Below, one piece after another: positions 62,032 through 64,000 of a stretch of DNA of 64,000 nt. Origin of the DNA: CAYSRC01 sp964433495 (lineage in GTDB: Bacteria; Bacillota; Clostridia; Oscillospirales; Ruminococcaceae); NCBI GenBank assembly GCA_964433495.1, contig CAYSRC010000003.1, positions 1 to 64,000 of the forward strand, in the 5' to 3' direction. Every line of letters starts with the position of its first letter. Positions within the stretch are counted from its first letter, which is position 1. Position numbers and translations under genes: made by a program. The notes under the pieces are model-generated. The model was not told the DNA's origin and did not search any database. It saw only the letters and a program-made list of their open reading frames with translations.

Positions 62032-62067
62032 ACATGCATCCAAAGAACAGCGCGTCTGCCTAAAGCT

Positions 62068-63075
62068 TTAAAGCCCCAAAAGAATCTTTGCTATCTGCAC
62101 GGCGTTGGACGCCGCGCCCTTTCTTATGTTGTCCGCGACCACCCAGAGGTTGACGCCGTTCTGTATGCTGAAGTCGCGGCGGATGCGCCCGACAAAGACC
62201 TCGTCGTGACCCGTGGCGTCGGCGGCGAGCGGGTAGACGTCGTTGTTCACATCGTCCTTTACGACGATGCCGGGTGCGCAGCTGAGAAGCTCGCGCAGGT
62301 CGTCGAGCTCAAAGGGGGCCGCGAGCTCAAGGTTTATCGCCTCGCTGTGCGAGTTGAACACCGGCACGCGGACGGTCGTCGCGGTTATCGCGATCGTGTC
62401 GTCGTGCAGGATCTTGCGCGTCTCGTCGATCATCTTGTGCTCTTCTTTTGTGTAACCGTCGTCGGTGAACACGTCGATGTGCGGCAGGCAGTTGTTGAAG
62501 ATGGGGTGGGGGAACTTTTGCGGCCTAAAATCTCCGCCCTCGGCGTACGCTTTTATCCCGCCGTCGAGGTCGTTGTAGCCCTTGACGCCCGCGCCCGACA
62601 CGGCCTGAAACGTGGTATAGACGATTCGCTTTACGCCGTATCGGTCATAGATCGGCTTAATCGCCGCAACCGCCTGGATGGTCGAGCAGTTGGGGTTCGC
62701 GATGATGCCCTTGTTTTTTGCGATATCCTGCGGGTTGACCTCGGGCACGACGAGGGGGACGTCGGGATCCATCCGCCACTGCGAGCTGTTGTCGACGACG
62801 GTGCAGCCCTTTTGGGCCGCTATGGGCGCAAATTTTGCGCTTGCGGCCCCGCCCGCCGAAAACAGCGCGACGTCGAAGCCGCCGTCAAAGCTGTGCTCGT
62901 CAAGCTTGTTCACCGTGTATTCCGCCCCCATAAAGGGCAGCCTGCTGCCGGCGCTCTTTTCGGAGGCAAACAGGGCGTATTCGCAGTCGCGGAGCCCGTA
63001 CTCCTCAAGGACGCGAAGAAAGGTGCGCCCGACCATGCCCGTCGCACCGACGACGGCGATTTTTGCTTTTGACAT
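62068..63075 (-). CDS. asd: Aspartate-semialdehyde dehydrogenase
   Basis: A 335-residue NADP-dependent enzyme that reduces aspartyl phosphate to the semialdehyde shared by lysine, threonine and methionine pathways. The nucleotide site is VVGATGMVGRTFLRVL; the catalytic cysteine lies in ANPNCSTIQ; SGAGVKGYNDL and the later catalytic histidine region NSHSEAINLE follow. ATG 63075 follows AAGAGG; a start 7 codons upstream is possible but has no site. Divergent from queA. Confidence 0.96.
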   Translation of the reverse strand: MSKAKIAVVGATGMVGRTFLRVLEEYGLRDCEYALFASEKSAGSRLPFMGAEYTVNKLDEHSFDGGFDVALFSAGGAASAKFAPIAAQKGCTVVDNSSQWRMDPDVPLVVPEVNPQDIAKNKGIIANPNCSTIQAVAAIKPIYDRYGVKRIVYTTFQAVSGAGVKGYNDLDGGIKAYAEGGDFRPQKFPHPIFNNCLPHIDVFTDDGYTKEEHKMIDETRKILHDDTIAITATTVRVPVFNSHSEAINLELAAPFELDDLRELLSCAPGIVVKDDVNNDVYPLAADATGHDEVFVGRIRRDFSIQNGVNLWVVADNIRKGAASNAVQIAKILLGL

Positions 63076-63100
63076 ATAAAAACCTCTTTTCCGCAACCGC

Positions 63101-63129
63101 TTGAAAAGACGAGGCGGTTTACCTATAAT
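63101..63129 (+). promoter_or_regulatory. Sigma-A promoter of queA
   Basis: TTGAAA (63101-63106) and TATAAT (63124-63129) are 17 bases apart, leaving a leader of about 90 bases. Confidence 0.85.
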
Positions 63130-63224
63130 TATATAGCATGTTTAAAAACGGCGCTTTACCTAAGTGAAATACTATCATTGTTATCATGTTATGTCAACAA
63201 TCAAGATGCTGTTACGGAGGAACG

Positions 63225-64000
63225 ATGCAGAGAAGCGACTTCTTTTACGAGCTGCCGCGCGAGCTCATCGCGCAGCACCACGCCCTGCCTCGGGATTCGT
63301 CCCGTCTCATGGTGCTCTCGAGGCGGACGGGGGAGACCGAGGACCGCATATTTCGCGACCTGCCCGACTATCTGCACGAGGGTGACCTTCTCGTCGTCAA
63401 CGACAGCAGGGTCATCCCCGCGCGGCTCATGGGCAAAAAGCCCACGGGGGGCGAGGCGGAAATTCTGCTGCTGCGCTGCGTCGGCGGCGAGCGGTGGGAG
63501 TGCCTTGCAAAGCCGGGCAGGCGCCTGAAAACCGGGGCCGAGATAACCTTTTCGGACGAGCTCTCGGGCAGGATAGCAGACGAGCTGCCCGACGGCAACA
63601 GGGTCATCGAGCTGCACAGGGCGGGGGACAAAAACCTCTTCGAGATCCTCGAGCGGGTGGGACAGATGCCGCTTCCGCACTATATCACCGAGCCGCTGCA
63701 GGACAACAGTATGTACCAGACGGTGTACGCGGGCGAGCGGGGCTCGGCCGCCGCCCCCACCGCGGGGCTGCACTTCACCGAACAGCTGCTCGACAGGATA
63801 GAGGACATGGGCGTCGACATCGCGAGGATAACCCTTCACGTCGGCCTCGGCACCTTTAGACCCGTGAAGGAAAATGACATCACACAGCATAGTATGCACA
63901 GCGAGTTTTACACCGTCGGCGAGCGCGCCGCAGGGCAGGTGCGGCGGTGCAAAGAGCGCGGCGGCAGGGTGATTGCGGTGGGGACGACCTCGTGCCGGAC
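63225..64000 (+). CDS. queA: QueA, S-adenosylmethionine:tRNA ribosyltransferase-isomerase (partial)
   Basis: The frame begins MQRSDFFYELPRELIAQHHALPRDSSRLMVL and stays open to the window end (258 complete codons of about 340 expected). QueA adds the epoxycyclopentanediol ring during queuosine synthesis on tRNA. VVNDSRVIPARL, GSAAAPTAGLHFTEQLL, ITLHVGLGTFRPV and VIAVGTTSCR are the family blocks. ACGGAGG lies 5 bases before ATG 63225. The 3' end, and probably tgt, are beyond the window. Confidence 0.96.
   Translation, partial: MQRSDFFYELPRELIAQHHALPRDSSRLMVLSRRTGETEDRIFRDLPDYLHEGDLLVVNDSRVIPARLMGKKPTGGEAEILLLRCVGGERWECLAKPGRRLKTGAEITFSDELSGRIADELPDGNRVIELHRAGDKNLFEILERVGQMPLPHYITEPLQDNSMYQTVYAGERGSAAAPTAGLHFTEQLLDRIEDMGVDIARITLHVGLGTFRPVKENDITQHSMHSEFYTVGERAAGQVRRCKERGGRVIAVGTTSCR

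Larger units (their letters stand above)
61637..62067 (-). promoter_or_regulatory. Long gap/leader between asd and dapA
   Basis: No gene is seen. The interval contains a module of about 75 nt twice in the same orientation (61783-61859 and 61957-62031) and a terminator close to dapA (61657-61685). It may be the 5' leader of dapA with a regulated terminator, or repeat DNA. It does not match the lysine riboswitch as I know it. Confidence 0.45.

Noticed and set aside
61637..62067. Lysine riboswitch before dapA
   Set aside because: The conserved core sequences of that riboswitch are not found; the repeated module has a different pattern.

Overview
The window comes from the chromosome of a GC-rich, spore-forming member of the Clostridia, most like gut Oscillospirales/Ruminococcaceae. 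Supporting signs are the complete spoIIIA operon, a tyrosine T-box upstream of tyrS, the Clostridia-typical block Asp23-nusB-xseAB-ispA-dxs-tlyA-nadK-argR-recN, a DnaD/DnaI-type primosome pair, a CwlD spore-cortex amidase, and purine-rich Shine-Dalgarno sites before almost every gene. The taxonomic placement is an inference from gene content and order, not from a marker search.

Layout: (1) 1-5815, minus strand: a type I-C CRISPR-Cas operon, cas3-cas5-cas8c-cas7-cas4, whose cas4 runs off the left edge; no repeat array lies in the window. (2) 6416-7202: a GNAT acetyltransferase and a tRNA-Val(CAC). (3) 7422-12299: spoIIIAA-AH, the mother-cell half of the engulfment-stage feeding-tube channel. 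(4) 12586-22256: an envelope-stress protein, NusB, a TsaD-like paralogue, exonuclease VII, isoprenoid precursor synthesis (IspA, Dxs), TlyA, NAD kinase, ArgR and RecN, mostly with start/stop overlaps. (5) 22253-26805: promoter, T-box and tyrS, then a Clp ATPase without a middle domain. (6) 27522-33282, minus: M20 amidohydrolase, AlaX, TatD, MetG. (7) 33559-38340: MFS transporter, pyridoxal kinase, GNAT, histidine phosphatase, XRE regulator. (8) 38673-43313: secA, then an uncharacterised pair made of a NifU-like scaffold and a GGGtGRT protein. (9) 43655-47503: nucleoside hydrolase, M20 peptidase, PHP phosphoesterase, TSCPD protein, GNAT. (10) 47583-51384: DnaD-like and DnaI-like proteins, then an ABC-F ATPase behind a leader that looks like a ribosome-sensing attenuator. 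(11) 52016-56891: cwlD, then metF, a methionine-synthase reactivation-domain protein and a shortened metH. (12) 57521-64000: luxS, radA, a DUF6873 protein, dapA and asd on the minus strand, and the start of queA.

Working together: metF, the activation-domain protein and metH form a self-contained folate/B12 route to methionine, and luxS nearby recycles the S-adenosylhomocysteine product. asd and dapA feed lysine and diaminopimelate synthesis for peptidoglycan. The spoIIIA operon and cwlD serve spore development.

The most promising poorly described items are the NifU-like/GGGtGRT pair (41604-43313), the ABC-F leader with two mini-ORFs and mutually exclusive hairpins (49463-49848), two intergenic regions filled with a shared palindromic repeat family (51.4-52.0 and 56.9-57.5 kb), and a duplicated module of about 75 nt in the asd-dapA gap (61783-62031). 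All calls were made by reading the sequence; no database search was run.
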